Assembly: GCF_014636865.1 (NCBI RefSeq)
Contig: NZ_BMER01000001.1
Coordinates: forward strand, 1,166,718-1,230,717
From: Parapedobacter pyrenivorans
Lineage (GTDB): Bacteria > Bacteroidota > Bacteroidia > Sphingobacteriales > Sphingobacteriaceae
Reading direction: 5' to 3'
DNA: 64,000 bases
Within the stretch, counting starts at the first letter, position 1, and every line of letters begins with the position of its first letter. The notes under the pieces are model-generated. The model saw nothing but the letters and a program-made list of their open reading frames with translations, was not told the DNA's origin and ran no database searches. The position numbers and the translations under genes were made by a program. Below are positions 34,101-43,026 of the stretch, one piece after another.

Positions 34101-36071
34101 GACGCCGTCGGAACACCTTACTTGGATGTCATGATCGGAACAGCTACCGTACAGGCAACTTATACGGGTGGTTCAGGAACAGCAATGCTCGCCTTCAGCT
34201 ATACCGTACAGGCCGAAAATGAGGACTTAGATGGTATTGCCCTTGGTGAGGATATCATTCTGAATGACGGTACGATGAAGGACGCAGTGGGCAACGACGC
34301 GGCGCTCACGCTTAATGATGTGGCACCGACAGACAATATCTTTGTATATTCGAAGAGACCGTCTGTTGCCTTGTCTACTGAAGCCGCATCGCCCGTGAAC
34401 GCACCATTTAACGTTACGGCGACGTTCAGCGAGGCGGTTACCGGATTTACACTCAGTGATATTACGGTTACTAATGGCACGTTGAGCGACTTGCAGACAA
34501 GCGACAATAGTTCCTATGTGTTCGTAGTCACACCCATCATGGGTGGAAGCGTGCAACTTTCTGTTGCTGCGGATGTGGCTGTTAATATCGCAAATAATGG
34601 GAACGACGTGTCGAATACGTTGCGTTTTCAATTCAACGATATCATCACCGGCGTCACACTGGAAGACAGCACCTTTATCTACGATGGCACGGCGAAATCG
34701 CTCGTCATTATAGGCGACCTGCCGGATGGCACAAGCGTGACGTACGAAAATAACAGCCGCACAGATGCGGGCACCCAGGTGGTGACGGCTACCGTAAGCG
34801 GTGACAATTACGAGGACCTGGTGCTGACTGCTGACCTGACCATCACTGCGACCATAATCACGGGCATTACACTGGAAGACGGCAGCTTCGTATATGATGG
34901 CATGGCGAAGTCGCTGGCCATAGCGGGCGATCTGCCGGATGGCACATCGGTAAGTTACGCGAACAATAGCCGCACGGATGCGGGCACACAGGAAGTAACG
35001 GCAACCATCAGCGGTGATAATTACGAGGACCTGGTACTGACTGCTGACCTGACCATCACCGCGACCGTAATCACTGGTATTACGCTGGAAGACGGCAGCT
35101 TCGTATATGATGGCACGGCGAAGTCGCTGGCCATAGCGGGCGATCTGCCGGATGGCACATCGGTAAGTTACACCAACAATAGCCGCACGGACGCGGGCAC
35201 ACAGGAAGTGACGGCTACCGTTAGCGGTGATAATTATGAGGACCTGATGCTAACAGCAGGACTCACCGTAACGGCAGCTACGCGCAGTATAGAATTCCCG
35301 GCGATACCGGCAAAAACCTACGGTGATGCGGACTTTAACGCCGGGGCAACGGCTAGTACTGATGAGGAGGTAAGTTATACCAGCAGCGATGCCACAGTAG
35401 CCGAAATCCGCAATGGGCAAATTCACATCACGGGCGCAGGTACAGCCACGATCACAGCGTCTGTACCTGAGAACAGTAACTACAGCAACAGGCCCGAAGC
35501 TACGCAGGTGCTAACCGTGCGCAAAGCAACCCAGACCATCACATTCGATGCACCGCTGGAAGTTTATCGTGATGCAGGCAGCATCGAATTGGTTGCGACG
35601 GCCTCAAGTGGCTTGCCGCTCGTGCTTACACTGGACGACCCTGAAGTGGCTAAGCTGGAGGGCCTGACCTTGGATATCCTACGCCTCGGTACAGTACGGA
35701 TCACTGCCGTGCAACAAGGGGATGCGAACTATGAGCCGGCCGAGCCGGTCACGGTAGCGATCCGGGTCATCGACCCAGCATCGGATATGCCGATACGGAT
35801 ACACAAAGCCGTTTCGCCCAACGGCGACGGCATCAATGAGTACCTGATCATCGAAGCGATCAAGGACTATCCCGAAAACCGGGTGACTGTCTTCAACCGT
35901 AATGGTACCATTGTGTACGAAGTTTCGGGCTATAACAACGGTACCAAGGCCTTCCGGGGCATCGGTACAGGACAGCTGCGAGTAGCGGCCGGCACGTACT
36001 TCTATGTTGCTGAAATTAAGGTAGATGGTAAATGGAAATATGAAAAGGGATGGTTTGTACTTAGGTATTAA
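28179..36071 (+). CDS. Giant T9SS-secreted surface adhesin (2630 aa), SprB/MBG/Ig-like repeats
   Basis: A signal peptide (cleaved near GIKAQ) precedes an N-terminal domain of about 200 residues with [15 protein letters not shown] cadherin-like repeat (about 268-345) and several bacterial Ig-like repeats follow (AP-VTSV-VP pattern). Three SprB repeats lie at about 807-1033 ([33 protein letters not shown]), then a block of tandem cadherin-like domains. Three near-identical 71-residue MBG repeats lie at about 2155-2367. The last 90 residues are the CHU_C/gliding-motility C-terminal domain ([29 protein letters not shown]), the type B sorting signal of the type IX secretion system. It should be displayed on or shed from the cell surface. 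PorP/SprF follows 25 bases downstream. Confidence 0.93.
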   Translation: MNRQLQFLKKIAVLFPVALLLCFTGIKAQTLNQGDLAVIGWNALTDQVHLVTLVDIPTGTVIKITDKGWDQNTNAFTASFTGDGIVTWTLSNAVPAGTVLELFLGGADDGTSLTNLTTSASLTSDITASTYTINDAMILTGDQIFIYQGVDSNPFFIFGMNNSAGPVDATNWNTSIAASLRDSNLPNGSGGSQNALTNGINAIGLPGEAAQQDNVQYTGPTATADRNTWLARITNIANWTGSDEDDVTNPITSAPTPIVNIAPPNNAPTDITLSNASVNQSAGANAVVGTLSSTDADEDDTHTYALVEGVGDDHNDLFNIAGSMLRANDASAMQVGGAPYTVHIRTTDNVGGSYERAFVIVVVDDVAPTVSSVAVPANATYVAGQNLDFTINVSENITVTGTPQLPLTIGTASVNATYNAGGSTATALLFRYTIQPGDMDTDGIELDNGITLNGGTIADGADNNMNLAISSADASGVLVDGIAPSVTSVDVPMADTYGIGETLNFTVNFDEIVTVNTGGGTPRFPLTIDGTTRYASYQSGSGTNTLVFQYTVEEDDPESSITVGNVIDLNGSAITDLPGNAAVTDLNGIGSTTNVRVDGIRPTATIDIADTELVAGETTTVTITFSEAVSGFTASDLDAANGNLGMVESDDGGITWTVTFTPASGVADATNVITLVSTGVTDQAGNAGTGTTDSENYSIDTQRPEMTITVGNVNLHSCATAAVTFTFTKAVSGFDNSDLTVPYGTLTEVNSTDGGITWAATFTPDLNVQETGLVITLDNTGVTDDSGNTGLGTTVSNTFDINSMGLVLISGGQSAVSCFGGSNGTATVVASGGVGPYTYSWSPSGGTAATATGLIVGTYTVTVTDVNNCQATLDFTITEPPALVITPSQTNITCFGEADGTATVQVTGGAPPYSYSWTSSVSAQATATGLSAGSYTVTVTDNHGCEISQNFIINEPDEIVTSIGSITPVSTYGGNDGSATVSATGGTGSLTYSWSTTPVQTGPAATGLVAGTYTVTVTDENDCSNVLDVTITEPQPPTFSNLDGDVISFTESGPAVLIDAGGDATVSDPDSPDFNGGSLTVSIVSNGAAGEDRLTIRDEGTAAGQIGVSGGDVTYGGTTIGTLTGGTGGIDLIVTFNSAATPAVAQALIRNLTYSNSNSVNPSPDPRTIRITLADGDGATSAFQEVTVNITLVNDAPIVTTSGGTVTFTEPEDGNPVPLIIDPGLTVTDPDNTTLVSATVSITSNFESGEDLLAFVNDGSMGNISGIYDAGTGMFTLTSAGAAATLAEWQTALRAITYSNSSQKPNTAIRTISFVANDGTANSSPATKDVNIVAVNTAPVAVNDEIMVTEDVPATGNALTNDSDAEGNALTASLVTAPVNGTVVLNADGSLTYTPNSNYNGRDSLTYQVCDNGTPSLCDTALVYFNVGAINSAPSITAPATIAADEDVQTPLTGISFADVDAGSADVTATFSVADGTLSAVSGSGVTVSGSETGTLALVGAIADLNTFIAANNLAFTTALNATTDVTLTIDIDDGGNTGIDPGNSGTDDSEAATTTVTITVTAQNDAPVNTVPAGQTIDQDEPLVFSAASGNTVSVADVDAGGGTIQVTLTASNGLLTLGGTTGLTFISGSGTDDATVTFVGTIIDINAALEGLTMMPTIGYSGAASLQIVTNDLGLTGAGGDQMDTDVVDITVNEINPEVTSVNTTSPDGVYKMTDIINLTVTFDQVVTVDETGGLPTLLLETGSADREAGYKSGSGSNTLEFTYTVQAGDETTDLDYQSTAALTLNGATIQSAAGNDAVLTLPAVGGASSIAGQHAIIVDGVAPVVTVVDMLADGTYRSGDVLSFTVHYSEDIPVVGGMLTLPVTIGTTTVQAPLTDTTRNRLIFSYTVQNGELDTDGIEIGPGILLNGGALLDGAGNDASLALVGAGNTSGVLVDAVAPVVTSVSVPADGYYREADVLLFTVHMSEDVAVNDAVGTPYLDVMIGTATVQATYTGGSGTAMLAFSYTVQAENEDLDGIALGEDIILNDGTMKDAVGNDAALTLNDVAPTDNIFVYSKRPSVALSTEAASPVNAPFNVTATFSEAVTGFTLSDITVTNGTLSDLQTSDNSSYVFVVTPIMGGSVQLSVAADVAVNIANNGNDVSNTLRFQFNDIITGVTLEDSTFIYDGTAKSLVIIGDLPDGTSVTYENNSRTDAGTQVVTATVSGDNYEDLVLTADLTITATIITGITLEDGSFVYDGMAKSLAIAGDLPDGTSVSYANNSRTDAGTQEVTATISGDNYEDLVLTADLTITATVITGITLEDGSFVYDGTAKSLAIAGDLPDGTSVSYTNNSRTDAGTQEVTATVSGDNYEDLMLTAGLTVTAATRSIEFPAIPAKTYGDADFNAGATASTDEEVSYTSSDATVAEIRNGQIHITGAGTATITASVPENSNYSNRPEATQVLTVRKATQTITFDAPLEVYRDAGSIELVATASSGLPLVLTLDDPEVAKLEGLTLDILRLGTVRITAVQQGDANYEPAEPVTVAIRVIDPASDMPIRIHKAVSPNGDGINEYLIIEAIKDYPENRVTVFNRNGTIVYEVSGYNNGTKAFRGIGTGQLRVAAGTYFYVAEIKVDGKWKYEKGWFVLRY
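34641..35279 (+). repeat. Three tandem 213-bp repeats (71-aa MBG units) in the adhesin gene
   Basis: Units at 34641-34853, 34854-35066 and 35067-35279 each encode ITGxTLEDxSFxYDGxAKSL... to ...LTIT(A). Units 2 and 3 are nearly identical at the DNA level, a sign of recent duplication or gene conversion. Copy number is a likely source of strain variation. Confidence 0.9.
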
Positions 36072-36096
36072 GATAGCAGACAATAGATAAGAGACT

Positions 36097-36990
36097 ATGA
36101 AACGATATTTTTTAATGATACTAGCGGGAGCGCTGATGAGTACGGGCCTTCGGGCCCAGCAACCGCTAACCCATACACAGTATGGACAGCTCCGTACCGT
36201 ACTGAATCCAGCTGCGAGTTTAATGCAAATGGGTGGTGAAGTAAGCGTGATCGGACGCCGCCAATGGGTGGGGCTTGACGGTGCGCCCTCGGTATTCTGG
36301 GGAAGCGGACACATGGGCTTCCAACGTTTCGGCGCCACTGGCGGCATCAACATCCGCCACGAAAGCCTTGCCGTGGAGAAGCTCACCGAGGCTTCGGCTT
36401 TCTTTGCCAAATCCGTACGCATCTCACAAACGGAATATGTGGGATTATCGCTCAACGCAGGCTTCAGCTACATGGATGGCCGGTTCTCGCAATTGGACCC
36501 GCAAGACCCGGCCTTCCGTGAGGATGTCAAAGAGACCGATGCGTTGGTTGGTTTCGGCATCATGCTTTACCGCCCCGAGCGCTACTACGTGGGCCTGTCG
36601 CTGCCGCGGCTGATGCTGGGCAACTTGGGCGTGGGCGGTGACAGCCGTTACAATTTCCGTAACCTTTACCACCTCACTGCGGGCGCCTTGTTTGACATGG
36701 GTACGGACTTCCAATTCCGGCCGTCGGTGTTGGTGACCTATTCGGAAAGCCTGCGTCCTCAGGCAGAGGCTTCTGTACTGTTCTTCGTCAAGCGCGTGTT
36801 TGGTGTTGGGCTCAATGTGCGCAGCTACGGGGAAATCGCGGGCATGGCACAGTTCAACTTCGCCGGTTTCGGCCTCGGCTACAGTTACCAGTTCGGCACG
36901 CGTAATGAGGCGCTCAATCGTGGCATCAGTAACAACACCCACGAAATCGGTCTGAGTTACCGCTTCGACGGCGCGGCAAGGCTGCTTTGA
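36097..36990 (+). CDS. PorP/SprF-family type IX secretion outer-membrane protein
   Basis: 297 residues with a signal peptide (MKRYFLMILAGALMSTGLRAQ) and a beta-barrel pattern of alternating hydrophobic strands. Family blocks: QYGQLRTVLNPAAS near the N-terminus (usually NP-ay-G/S) and a terminal aromatic-rich ISNNTHEIGLSYRF strand. PorP/SprF paralogues are encoded directly behind type B T9SS cargo proteins and are needed for secretion or anchoring of that cargo (SprF for SprB). The 25-base gap to the adhesin fits this pairing. Confidence 0.92.
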   Translation: MKRYFLMILAGALMSTGLRAQQPLTHTQYGQLRTVLNPAASLMQMGGEVSVIGRRQWVGLDGAPSVFWGSGHMGFQRFGATGGINIRHESLAVEKLTEASAFFAKSVRISQTEYVGLSLNAGFSYMDGRFSQLDPQDPAFREDVKETDALVGFGIMLYRPERYYVGLSLPRLMLGNLGVGGDSRYNFRNLYHLTAGALFDMGTDFQFRPSVLVTYSESLRPQAEASVLFFVKRVFGVGLNVRSYGEIAGMAQFNFAGFGLGYSYQFGTRNEALNRGISNNTHEIGLSYRFDGAARLL

Positions 36991-37133
36991 TGATTGTTCG
37001 CTATGCAGCCCATTGTTTGCCTTGCAAAGACGGTTTCCTGATGCCTTATTTAGGCACCTGTTTATGGGTAAGCGTAGCCGATCTCTTGCAACCTCATTTA
37101 AAAACCATGGATTAGCAGGATACTGGCAACTGA

Positions 37134-37195
37134 TTATCCACATAGTGAAAGGTGGCCAATATGTGGGATATAGGTGGCGGATACGTGGTTAATAC
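37134..37195 (+). repeat. Perfect DnaA box followed by four 11-bp iterons
   Basis: TTATCCACA at 37134-37142 is a perfect DnaA box. Then come four directly repeated 11-mers of the form GTGG-N3-ATA-N (37152-37162, 37163-37173, 37174-37184, 37185-37195) in perfect 11-bp phase. Helically phased repeats imply a cooperative DNA-binding protein. They lie 88 bases before the acylphosphatase promoter. Confidence 0.6.
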
Positions 37196-37282
37196 ATGGA
37201 TCAGAAGCAATTTATGGGTAGTTCATGAATGGCAAAGGTATAAAGGGATTTAATCTGGCTGTATTTCCCGGTTTCTGTTTGG

Positions 37283-37290
37283 TATCTTTG
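37283..37290 (+). promoter_or_regulatory. Promoter -7 box of the acylphosphatase gene
   Basis: TATCTTTG matches TAnnTTTG. Its position rules out the longer reading frame at 37298 as the true start and supports the ATG at 37316. Confidence 0.5.
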
Positions 37291-37315
37291 GGCAATCTTG
37301 GGAAAATCCATTAAA

Positions 37316-37615
37316 ATGGCAACGGAAAGCAACTTCAAACACCTCGATATTACCGTCACCGGCAAGGTACAGGGCGTATTTTTCCGGCTGACTACCAAAG
37401 CGGTAGCCGACCAGCTCGGCGTGAAAGGTATGGCTCAGAACAATGCAGACGGCACAGTATATATCGAAGCAGAAGGAGATAGGTTCGCGTTGGAATCATT
37501 CTTGGAGTGGTGCCGCGAGGGGCCGGAAAAGGCGGAAGTGGAAAAAGTAACGACCATTGAGGGCGAAATGAAAAACTATCGTAACTTTGAGGTCATCAGG
37601 AAATCACGTGGCTGA
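37316..37615 (+). CDS. Acylphosphatase
   Basis: 99 residues from the ATG at 37316; the frame from 37298 starts only seven bases after a promoter box. The signature VTGKVQGVFFRLTTKAVAD carries the catalytic arginine; the second signature, GVKGMAQNNADGTVYIEAEG, carries the catalytic asparagine. The enzyme hydrolyses the carboxyl-phosphate bond of acyl phosphates such as acetyl phosphate and 1,3-bisphosphoglycerate in the cytoplasm. Normal length for the family. The flippase gene begins 17 bases downstream and may be co-transcribed. Confidence 0.93.
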   Translation: MATESNFKHLDITVTGKVQGVFFRLTTKAVADQLGVKGMAQNNADGTVYIEAEGDRFALESFLEWCREGPEKAEVEKVTTIEGEMKNYRNFEVIRKSRG

Positions 37616-37632
37616 CCTTAATGTTTTAGAAG

Positions 37633-39132
37633 TTGTCTGTACTTAGAAAATTTGCTGGACAAACCGCGATATACGGATTGAGTACCATCATCGCCCGGCT
37701 CATCAACTTCGTGCTTACACCGATTTTTGTTCGGCAGTTTTCAACAGCAATTTACGGCATCTTTACCCAGCTGTATAGCTGGGCAGCTATGATTACAGCC
37801 GTACTCGCTTTCGGCATGGAGACTACCTTTTTCCGGTACCTGCAAAAGCACGAGGGTGATAAACAAAAGGTACTGAATAACACGTTTACGGTTACGTTAT
37901 TCCTGTCTTGCCTGTTCTTGGTCACGGTTTTCCTGTTCTCTACACCCATTGCTACGTGGTTGAACGACGGTACATACGATCGTGATTACGTCCGGTACGT
38001 TCGTTACTTTGCAATCTTCCTTGCAGCAGATGCCATCGCAATCATTCCATTTGCTCAATTGCGGGCAGATGGCAAAGCGGTCCGGTTTGGCTTGCTTAAG
38101 CTGGTCAACGTTACTGCACTCGTCAGCATCAATCTGTTGTTCCTTTTTGGTATCCCCTTGTTGCTAGAGTATGTGCCTTCGTCGCGTGCTTACCTCACTT
38201 GGTACCGGCCCGAATGGTTGGGCTATGTATTTATCGCGAACCTGATCGCAAGTTTAGTGACTCTTCTGCTGCTCCTTCCCGAGCTACTACGTATCCGCCT
38301 GCGTATGGATCGCAAGCTGATGGTGGATATGCTCTCCTATAGTTTTCCTGTGCTCGTTGCGAATATTTCGTTTATCATCAATGAACATCTTGACAAGATA
38401 GCAATTCCGTTCCTCATTTCGGGGGACGAGGGTAAGATAGCGAACGGCATCTATGGTGCTGTATCCCGGATTGCGGTGTTTTTGAGTATCGCTGTGCAAG
38501 CTTTCCGCCTGGGTGCCGAACCATTCTTTTTCAGCTACGCCAAAAACGATAATGCAAGACGCGTCTACGCCTTGATTATGGACTACTTCGTGATTGCCAT
38601 GGTCATGGTCATGGTCGGTATTTCCACCAATATCGAATGGCTCAAGTATTTCATCGAGGGCGAGGATGCCGAGCAGCAGGCCCTTTATTGGTCTGGATTG
38701 CATATTGTACCCATCTTATTGTTAGGCTATGTGCTTTTAGGCGTATACATGAATCTTTCGGTGTGGTATAAGCTGACCGACCAAACCCGCTTCGGCCTGT
38801 ATATCTCGGGTATTGGGGCCTTGGTCACCATTGTATTTGATTTGATTCTGATTCCCCGGTACAGTTATGTCGGCGCTGTGTGGGTTACGGTCCTCGCCTA
38901 TGTGGTCATGGTTACCCTATCTTACCTCTGGGGGCAGCAGCGGTACCCTATTCCCTACCGCGTTGGTAAAAATTTGGCGTATATCGGTGCTGGTGCAACG
39001 CTCTGCTGGCTGCAATTTGCCGTGTTTGATCGGCACATTGTAGTCGGTAATCTACTGTTTTTGGGATTTGTCGTTACGGCCGCACTGGTGGAACGCAAGA
39101 CGTTGCTGGCGATTTGGCATCAACAGCGCTAA
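37633..39132 (+). CDS. Polysaccharide flippase (Wzx/MATE-like, MOP superfamily)
   Basis: 499 residues with 12-14 predicted membrane helices. The N-terminal GQTAIYGLSTIIARLINFVL and FSTAIYGIFTQLYSW segments are typical of polysaccharide biosynthesis proteins (PF01943), which flip undecaprenyl-linked sugars across the inner membrane. Translation appears to start at a TTG (37633), since no ATG occurs early in this frame. It lies between acylphosphatase and DusB and away from glycosyltransferases, as is often seen for this Bacteroidota lineage. Confidence 0.85.
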   Translation: MSVLRKFAGQTAIYGLSTIIARLINFVLTPIFVRQFSTAIYGIFTQLYSWAAMITAVLAFGMETTFFRYLQKHEGDKQKVLNNTFTVTLFLSCLFLVTVFLFSTPIATWLNDGTYDRDYVRYVRYFAIFLAADAIAIIPFAQLRADGKAVRFGLLKLVNVTALVSINLLFLFGIPLLLEYVPSSRAYLTWYRPEWLGYVFIANLIASLVTLLLLLPELLRIRLRMDRKLMVDMLSYSFPVLVANISFIINEHLDKIAIPFLISGDEGKIANGIYGAVSRIAVFLSIAVQAFRLGAEPFFFSYAKNDNARRVYALIMDYFVIAMVMVMVGISTNIEWLKYFIEGEDAEQQALYWSGLHIVPILLLGYVLLGVYMNLSVWYKLTDQTRFGLYISGIGALVTIVFDLILIPRYSYVGAVWVTVLAYVVMVTLSYLWGQQRYPIPYRVGKNLAYIGAGATLCWLQFAVFDRHIVVGNLLFLGFVVTAALVERKTLLAIWHQQR

Positions 39133-39148
39133 CGCTACCGTAGTTTCG

Positions 39149-40141
39149 TTAGGCAACTTCCAGCTCGAATTGCTCACTGATTTCATCAAGCACATTGTGG
39201 ATATCCGCAATATCGGTTAACGATACCAACTTCATGCGGTACTCTTTGAAGTGGGGGATGCCTTTGAAGTAGTTGGCATAATGCCTGCGCATTTCGAAGA
39301 TGCCTGTCTTTTCGCCTTTCCACTCCACGGATTTTTGCAGGTGTGTGCGGCAAACGGCCACGCGTTCCGCAGTGGTCGGTCCTGCCAGGTATTCGCCGGT
39401 TTGGAAGAAATGTTTGATTTCGCGGAATATCCACGGATAGCCGATAGCGGCGCGCCCAATCATGATGCCATCCACATCGTACTCCATCCGCCAAGCCGCG
39501 GCTTTCTCTACGCTATCCACGTCGCCGTTGCCGAAAATCGGAATGCGGATACGGGGATTGCGTTTTACCTCACGGATGAGGTGCCAATCAGCCTGCCCTT
39601 TATACATTTGTGACCGCGTGCGGCCATGGATGCTTAGCGCCTGGATTCCTACATCCTGCAGACGCTCGGCCACTTCGTATACATTTTTGGTGTTGTCGTC
39701 CCAACCCAGGCGGGTTTTCACCGTTACAGGGAGGTGGGTGGCTTCGACCACGGCTTTGGTCATCGCCGTCATTTTAACCACATCTTGCAATAAGCTGGCT
39801 CCCGCTCCGCGGCAGGCTACGTTTTTGACGGGGCAGCCATAATTGATGTCAATTAGATCGGGACCTGCTTGTGAGGCAATTTCGGTAGCCTCACGCATGG
39901 TGTCGATGTCACTGCCGAAAATCTGGATACCAATTGGCCGTTCATATTCAAAGATATCCAGCTTCTGCCTGCTCTTGGCGGCATCGCGGATAAGCCCCTC
40001 CGAAGAAATGAATTCGGTATACATCATATCCACCCCATTTTGTTTGCAGACAAAACGGAAAGGGGGATCACTCACGTCCTCCATGGGTGCAAGGAGAAGT
40101 GGAAATACCCCTAAGTCGATATTTCCGATGTTAACAGACAT
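39149..40141 (-). CDS. dusB: tRNA-dihydrouridine synthase DusB
   Basis: 330 residues. FMN-binding TIM barrel starting LLLAPMEDVSDPPFR, with the substrate cysteine in NYGCPVKNVACRGAGASLL, the phosphate-binding IPIFGNGDV block and GIMIGRAAIGYPWIFRE near the C-terminal helix bundle. It reduces specific uridines in tRNA to dihydrouridine with NADPH. The order of motifs fits the DusB/NifR3 branch. Convergent with the flippase gene; upstream is the divergent VWA gene. Confidence 0.93.
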   Translation of the reverse strand: MSVNIGNIDLGVFPLLLAPMEDVSDPPFRFVCKQNGVDMMYTEFISSEGLIRDAAKSRQKLDIFEYERPIGIQIFGSDIDTMREATEIASQAGPDLIDINYGCPVKNVACRGAGASLLQDVVKMTAMTKAVVEATHLPVTVKTRLGWDDNTKNVYEVAERLQDVGIQALSIHGRTRSQMYKGQADWHLIREVKRNPRIRIPIFGNGDVDSVEKAAAWRMEYDVDGIMIGRAAIGYPWIFREIKHFFQTGEYLAGPTTAERVAVCRTHLQKSVEWKGEKTGIFEMRRHYANYFKGIPHFKEYRMKLVSLTDIADIHNVLDEISEQFELEVA

Positions 40142-40289
40142 AGGGTGTATCAGTGTTCATCGGGTGCAAAGATACGGAAATTTAGCGATTAGGAAATCTT
40201 CCAATGGATTTGCTAAATGTGGAATAAAGATCAATTATACGCCTAATGTCAAAAATCAACCACCGATTCGTACAATCGTAAAAAACAAT

Positions 40290-40297
40290 TACCTTAG
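40290..40297 (+). promoter_or_regulatory. Promoter -7 box of the VWA/MoxR operon
   Basis: TACCTTAG, one mismatch from TAnnTTTG and identical to the box of the candidate RNA near 8795, 58 bases before the VWA start. A TTCG lies about 19 bases upstream as a weak -33. Confidence 0.35.
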
Positions 40298-40354
40298 ACT
40301 GCTGTTCCGCATAAGGAAATTACGGCTTCACCGACAAACGAATAAGCACACAAC

Positions 40355-41452
40355 ATGCGCGGCTACCATTTTTCAAAATACGTTCCTAATGAATTGCCCA
40401 AAGGCGGTTTTGACGAGCTATTGAAACTCTTTATGCAGCTGCTCCATTATACCGCGGGCGACGCTGATGAAGCCTTGGCCTGGCTCAATGAGCTGGATAA
40501 ACAGTACCGGGTTACTGACGATAGTTATGGGATAGGAGATTTCATCCAAGATCTTAAAGACAAAGGCTACCTGAGTGACAATCCGGCCTCCGGCCAATTG
40601 GCGATTACAGCCAAAAGCGAACAATCCATCCGCCAATCGGCTTTAGAGGAGATTTTTGGGAAATTGCGTAAAAGTGGCCAAGGTAACCATAACAGTAACC
40701 ACTCGGGATTGGGTGAGGAGAAAAATGCCGACCGTCGCGAATACCAATATGGTGATAGCCTCGATCAGATTGATATGACATCGTCCATTCACAATGCCCA
40801 GGTCAATCATGGTCTCGGCAACTTCATGTTGACCGAGCGTGACTTGGAAGTGGAAGAACGGGATTATAAGACGTTGACAGCTACCGTACTGATGATCGAT
40901 ATTTCCCATAGCATGATCCTCTACGGTGAAGACCGAATTACGCCAGCCAAAAAAGTGGCAATGGCCTTGGCCGAGCTCATCCATACCCGTTATCCGAAAG
41001 ACACGTTGGACATCGTCGTTTTTGGCAACGATGCGTGGCCCATCAGCCTCAAAGACTTGCCTTACCTACAGGTAGGGCCTTACCACACCAATACCTTGGC
41101 CGGGTTAGAACTTGCTACAGATTTACTACGCAGACGCAAAACACATAACAAGCAGATTTTTATGATCACCGATGGCAAACCAACATGCTTGAAGGAAAAT
41201 GGCCGCTATTATAAAAACAGCGTAGGGCTCGATCGCAAGGTGGTTAACAAAACGCTGAACATGGCCGCGCAGTGCAAGCGGCTTAATATTCCCATTACCA
41301 CCTTCATGATCGCACGCGACCCGTACCTGCAGCAGTTCGTTCGGCAGTTTACCGAAACCAATGGGGGTAGAGCGTTTTATAGCTCCCTGCAGGGCCTCGG
41401 CGAATACATCTTTGAAGATTATGTGCGCAACAGGAGGAAAACTGTGCGATAA
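40355..41452 (+). CDS. VWA-domain protein paired with a MoxR-type ATPase
   Basis: 365 residues, no signal peptide. The N-terminal half is helical and polar; the von Willebrand A domain occupies about 170-355, with the metal-adhesion site in VLMIDISHSMILYGEDR (DxSxS), a conserved threonine in the NTLAGL region and the aspartate in MITDGKPT. It forms a two-gene unit with the AAA+ ATPase 35 bases downstream. MoxR/VWA pairs act as chaperone-like machines for metal insertion or complex assembly; the client is unknown. Confidence 0.88.
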   Translation: MRGYHFSKYVPNELPKGGFDELLKLFMQLLHYTAGDADEALAWLNELDKQYRVTDDSYGIGDFIQDLKDKGYLSDNPASGQLAITAKSEQSIRQSALEEIFGKLRKSGQGNHNSNHSGLGEEKNADRREYQYGDSLDQIDMTSSIHNAQVNHGLGNFMLTERDLEVEERDYKTLTATVLMIDISHSMILYGEDRITPAKKVAMALAELIHTRYPKDTLDIVVFGNDAWPISLKDLPYLQVGPYHTNTLAGLELATDLLRRRKTHNKQIFMITDGKPTCLKENGRYYKNSVGLDRKVVNKTLNMAAQCKRLNIPITTFMIARDPYLQQFVRQFTETNGGRAFYSSLQGLGEYIFEDYVRNRRKTVR

Positions 41453-41487
41453 CCGAATTAGCAAACACAAAAGCGTATCAGCAATAA

Positions 41488-42966
41488 ATGAAGAACATCC
41501 ACACCTTAGGCGAACTCAAAAAAGCAGGATATCAATACCGAACAGTAAAAGACGAATTAAGAGCGAACCTCATCAAGCAATTGCAAGAACATAAAGCGGG
41601 CTTTGAAGGTGTTGTGGGATATGATGATACGGTAATTCCGGAATTGCAAACCGCAATTCTTTCACGACACAATATCCTGTTGTTGGGGTTACGTGGTCAA
41701 GCCAAAACGCGTATTGCCCGCCTTATGGTACAGCTGTTGGATGAGTATGTGCCCTATGTGGCTGGCAGCGAGCTGTTTGACGATCCCCTACATCCCATCT
41801 CATGGTATGCGCGCAACGAAATTGAAACCAAAGGCGACGATACAGCCATCGCTTGGCTGCACCGGTCGGCACGATACACCGAGAAACTTGCTACCCCCGA
41901 TGTTACGGTGGCCGACCTGGTGGGTGATGTCGATCCCATCAAAGCGGCTACGCTGAAGCTCACCTATAACGACGAACGCGTCATTCACTTTGGGTTGATT
42001 CCCAGGGCGCACCGCGGAATCTTTGTTATCAATGAACTTCCAGATCTCCAAGCACGCATACAGGTAGCCCTTTTCAATATGCTGCAGGAAAAGGATATCC
42101 AAATCCGGGGATTCAAGCTGCGCCTGCCGCTCGATATCCAGTTTGTATTTACCGCCAATCCCGAAGATTATACCAACCGCGGAGCCATCGTTACACCACT
42201 CAAAGACCGGATCGAAAGCCAAATACTGACCCACTATCCGAAGAGCATCGAGATATCGCGCAAAATTACCTTTCAGGAAGCACGCATCACCCCAGAGCAG
42301 CGCATTACCGTTGAGGTAGACGGATTGTTGAAGGATTTGGTGGAGCAAGTGGCGTTTGAAGCCCGTAAGAGCGAGTTCATCGATCAGAAATCGGGTGTTT
42401 CCGCTCGCCTCACCATTTCGGCGTTTGAAAACCTGGTCAGCGCCGCCGAGCGCCGCATGCTCACGGCCGGACAAGAGAAGACCGTGGCCCGCCTATCCGA
42501 TTTTGCGGGTATCATCCCTGCTGTTACCGGCAAAATCGAGCTGGTCTACGAAGGCGAACTGGAAGGACCGGTACATGTGGCGCATCGCCTGATCGGGTCA
42601 GCCGTGAAAACACTATTTACGCAATATTTTCCCCACCCCGAGAAAGCAAAGAAATCTAAAAGTGAAAACCTTTATGCCTCCATTATCGACTGGTTTACCA
42701 TGGGGAATCGCCTCGAACTGACAGATAGCCTGTCGGACAACCAATACAAAAAGGCGGTCATGCAGGTTCCCGGGCTGTATGCCTTGGTCAAAAAATTGCA
42801 TCCAAAGCTTGTTGAAGGTCAGCTATTGCTGCTCATGGAGTTTGTACTTCACGGATTGGCTGAATATTCGCAGCTCAATAAAGATTATCTTAATGGTGGC
42901 GTAGTGTTTGCCGATATGCTTGGCAGTCTTTTTGATGGCGATTTTGAGGATGACGAATTGCAATAA
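41488..42966 (+). CDS. MoxR/Mg-chelatase-like AAA+ ATPase
   Basis: 492 residues. Walker A-type loop GLRGQAKTRIARL (about 70-82), Walker B-like GIFVINELPDL with glutamate, sensor 1 FTANPEDYTNRG and sensor 2-like arginine region ARLTISAFENL. The pattern matches the Mg-chelatase/sigma-54-like helix-2-insert AAA+ class. The C-terminal 150 residues are an accessory domain of this Bacteroidota subfamily. Partner of the upstream VWA protein. The former annotation as magnesium chelatase is by homology only; no tetrapyrrole genes are nearby. Confidence 0.88.
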   Translation: MKNIHTLGELKKAGYQYRTVKDELRANLIKQLQEHKAGFEGVVGYDDTVIPELQTAILSRHNILLLGLRGQAKTRIARLMVQLLDEYVPYVAGSELFDDPLHPISWYARNEIETKGDDTAIAWLHRSARYTEKLATPDVTVADLVGDVDPIKAATLKLTYNDERVIHFGLIPRAHRGIFVINELPDLQARIQVALFNMLQEKDIQIRGFKLRLPLDIQFVFTANPEDYTNRGAIVTPLKDRIESQILTHYPKSIEISRKITFQEARITPEQRITVEVDGLLKDLVEQVAFEARKSEFIDQKSGVSARLTISAFENLVSAAERRMLTAGQEKTVARLSDFAGIIPAVTGKIELVYEGELEGPVHVAHRLIGSAVKTLFTQYFPHPEKAKKSKSENLYASIIDWFTMGNRLELTDSLSDNQYKKAVMQVPGLYALVKKLHPKLVEGQLLLLMEFVLHGLAEYSQLNKDYLNGGVVFADMLGSLFDGDFEDDELQ

Positions 42967-43026
42967 GGGCTTCTACCTGATCGACTCCGACGCGTATTCC
43001 CTAAGCACACCGTATAAAGCATAAAA

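Noticed and set aside
34641-35279. CRISPR-like array
   Set aside because: The repeats are 213 bp, without spacers, and encode 71-residue protein repeats in frame.
36445-37143. 232-codon minus-strand frame opposite PorP/SprF
   Set aside because: It is antisense to a clear beta-barrel gene and has no family features.
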